Shown here piece after piece: positions 23,423-24,167 of a stretch of DNA of 24,167 nucleotides. Within the stretch, counting starts at the first letter, position 1, and each line of letters starts with the position of its first letter. Both the position numbers and the translations under genes were made by a program. The DNA is from a virus: positions 1-24,167 of IMG/VR virus record IMGVR_UViG_3300049736_000026. One strand, 5' to 3'. A model generated the notes under the pieces. It saw only the letters and a program-made list of their open reading frames with translations. It had not been told where the DNA came from and did not search any database.

Positions 23423-23826
23423 GCCTAGAGGATACCGAACTAACAATCGGCGGCACGAAGCTGCGCGGGGTGTGGATTGCAATCGTCTTGTCTATAGGCA
23501 CCACCCTAGCTGGCGGTATATGGGCAGTCGCGGAGTTTTACGGACGGATCGAATCAGTGGAGGCCGCAGTCGCTGGGAACGGTGACACCGCTCAGAAACT
23601 CGTAGTGCTCGGCACCAATCTCGAAACCATTATGGAAAACCAAAAGCAGTTGCTAGATCTGCGTGATCGAATTGCAGAGGTAGAGAAGACGACAGTGGAG
23701 AATGACCTGCTGGTCAAACAATTCAAAGAAAAAGTAGACGGGATCAGCGGCCGCTTCAAGAAAATCAACCGTGAGATTGATGATATTTGGAAGGGGCTAG
23801 ACGCTCTGTCCAACCCCCTCCAGTAA
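23419..23826 (+). CDS. One-TM protein with long periplasmic coiled coil
   Basis: 135 residues, start overlapping the preceding stop (ATGA) and no ribosome site, so translation is probably coupled. Residues 1-17 are polar with TELTIGGTKLRG. Residues 18-38 are one transmembrane segment with Gly-rich middle (TTLAGGIWAV). Residues 60-130 are heptad-like and charged (ETIMENQKQLLDLRDRIAEV, KQFKEKVDGISGRFKKI). The layout (short N-terminus, TM, coiled coil) matches inner-membrane spanins in outline, and marine phages carry similar small proteins of unknown role. The gene ends where the opposite-strand gene also ends, with no gap. Confidence 0.65.
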   Translation: MSLEDTELTIGGTKLRGVWIAIVLSIGTTLAGGIWAVAEFYGRIESVEAAVAGNGDTAQKLVVLGTNLETIMENQKQLLDLRDRIAEVEKTTVENDLLVKQFKEKVDGISGRFKKINREIDDIWKGLDALSNPLQ

Positions 23827-23997
23827 TTATTCGGGATACTGGCAGCAGCGGAAACCGCCGGGGCACTCGCTGCAAAGCGTACCCCTCTTGGCGACTTCCT
23901 CATTGCTGTCTGGGTCTTGCTTCTTGGATCTCGGAACTCGGTGCTCTTTTTGCACAGTCCATGGCGACCAAGCGTGTTGCCTTGGGTCTTCCTTCAT
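23827..23997 (-). CDS. Small Cys/Trp protein, unknown
   Basis: 56 residues from the ATG at 23997, which overlaps the stop of the neighbouring minus-strand gene (ATGA). The in-frame ATG at 24045 lies inside that gene and is rejected. The product has HAWSPWTVQKEHR then a basic stretch and a C-terminal cluster CSECPGGFRCC. The W-x-x-W and CxxC layout resembles small phage proteins of the possible zinc-binding kind. Role unknown. Its stop abuts the convergent stop at 23824-23826. Confidence 0.55.
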   Translation of the reverse strand: MKEDPRQHAWSPWTVQKEHRVPRSKKQDPDSNEEVAKRGTLCSECPGGFRCCQYPE

Positions 23998-24155
23998 TCT
24001 CTGAAAACCACGTAACCAAGAATACAAACCACGATTATACCGCATGTTATAACACCACCGTCAAAGCTACGCGGAGATGGTAAAGGGCGGCTCGGCTTCT
24101 GGGTCGATAGTACTGTGATCGCCCACACCTTGTACCCCAGGCTCTGAACTTCCAT
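23994..24155 (-). CDS. Small membrane protein, start uncertain
   Basis: 53 residues if it starts at the ATG at 24155; a GTG at 24128 with GGGG upstream would give 44 residues and a more usual start. The C-terminal 20 residues are a hydrophobic transmembrane helix (GGVITCGIIVVCILGYVVF, residues 33-51) followed by RE. The stop is at 23994-23996 and overlaps the start of the next gene. The frame stays open to the window edge, so a longer gene is possible. A small membrane protein beside lysis-type genes suggests a holin or pinholin, but this is a guess. Confidence 0.5.
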   Translation of the reverse strand: MEVQSLGYKVWAITVLSTQKPSRPLPSPRSFDGGVITCGIIVVCILGYVVFRE

Positions 24156-24167
24156 TTCCTGGATACG
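24067..24167 (-). CDS. Possible C-terminal end of a gene continuing past the window
   Basis: In a different minus-strand frame, bases 24165-24070 are open and end in a TAG at 24069-24067. The readable C-terminus is Pro/Glu/Gly-rich (GDHSTIDPEAEPPFTISA) and looks like a natural tail. It overlaps the small membrane gene, so it would fit if that gene starts at the GTG at 24128. It is too short to identify. Confidence 0.3.
   Translation of the reverse strand, partial: YPGNGSSEPGVQGVGDHSTIDPEAEPPFTISA

Noticed and set aside
1-24167. CRISPR array, insertion sequence, integrase or attachment site
   Set aside because: No spaced direct repeats, transposase or recombinase motifs, or terminal inverted repeats were found.

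Overview
This is a stretch of tailed-phage genome, most likely a podovirus-like marine phage of a proteobacterial host. The tail-collar fibre, the P22 gp10-like stopper candidate, the run of ejection-type virion proteins (no tape measure or sheath seen) and the family A polymerase replication module all point that way. Base composition looks close to balanced (estimated by eye), which argues against the very AT-rich SAR11 phages. The host assignment is inference. Terminase, portal and capsid genes are not in the window and presumably lie beyond its edges.

Layout. (1) 2-11952, plus strand, tightly packed: the 3' end of a tail-collar fibre gene, a large head-tail/tail structural protein with inserted beta domains, a small conserved protein, four probable internal or DNA-ejection proteins (484, 392, 434 and 1423 residues), an M15 zinc peptidase (endolysin candidate) and a PD-(D/E)XK-type nuclease. 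(2) 11949-19608, minus strand, read right to left: a phage replication-module protein of unknown role, a probable ssDNA-binding protein, a hairpin plus T-run attenuator, an archaeo-eukaryotic (AEP) primase, a small unknown protein, a UvrD/Rep-type helicase, a proofreading DNA polymerase I with Leu at the position of E. coli Phe762, and two tandem 2OG-Fe(II) oxygenases. (3) 19609-19816, a divergent control region holding two sigma70-like promoters that share one palindromic -10 box. (4) 19817-23826, plus strand: an SNF2-type ATPase, about 240 bases of hairpin-rich noncoding DNA, and then a separately promoted cassette of a ribbon-helix-helix regulator, an acidic unknown protein, two exported proteins with a 71-base gene overlap, and a one-TM coiled-coil protein. 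(5) 23827-24167, minus strand: two very small coupled genes, plus perhaps the end of a third.

How it fits together. The replication operon supplies primer synthesis, unwinding, polymerisation with proofreading, and ssDNA coating. Most of its genes are chained by ATGA, TGATG or TAATG stop/start overlaps, which implies translational coupling. The SNF2 protein is fired in the opposite direction from the same promoter region. The left structural block and the replication block converge with overlapping stop codons and no visible terminator. The most unusual items are the exactly symmetric bidirectional promoter, the oxygenase pair at the end of the replication operon, and the envelope-directed cassette at 21501-23826.
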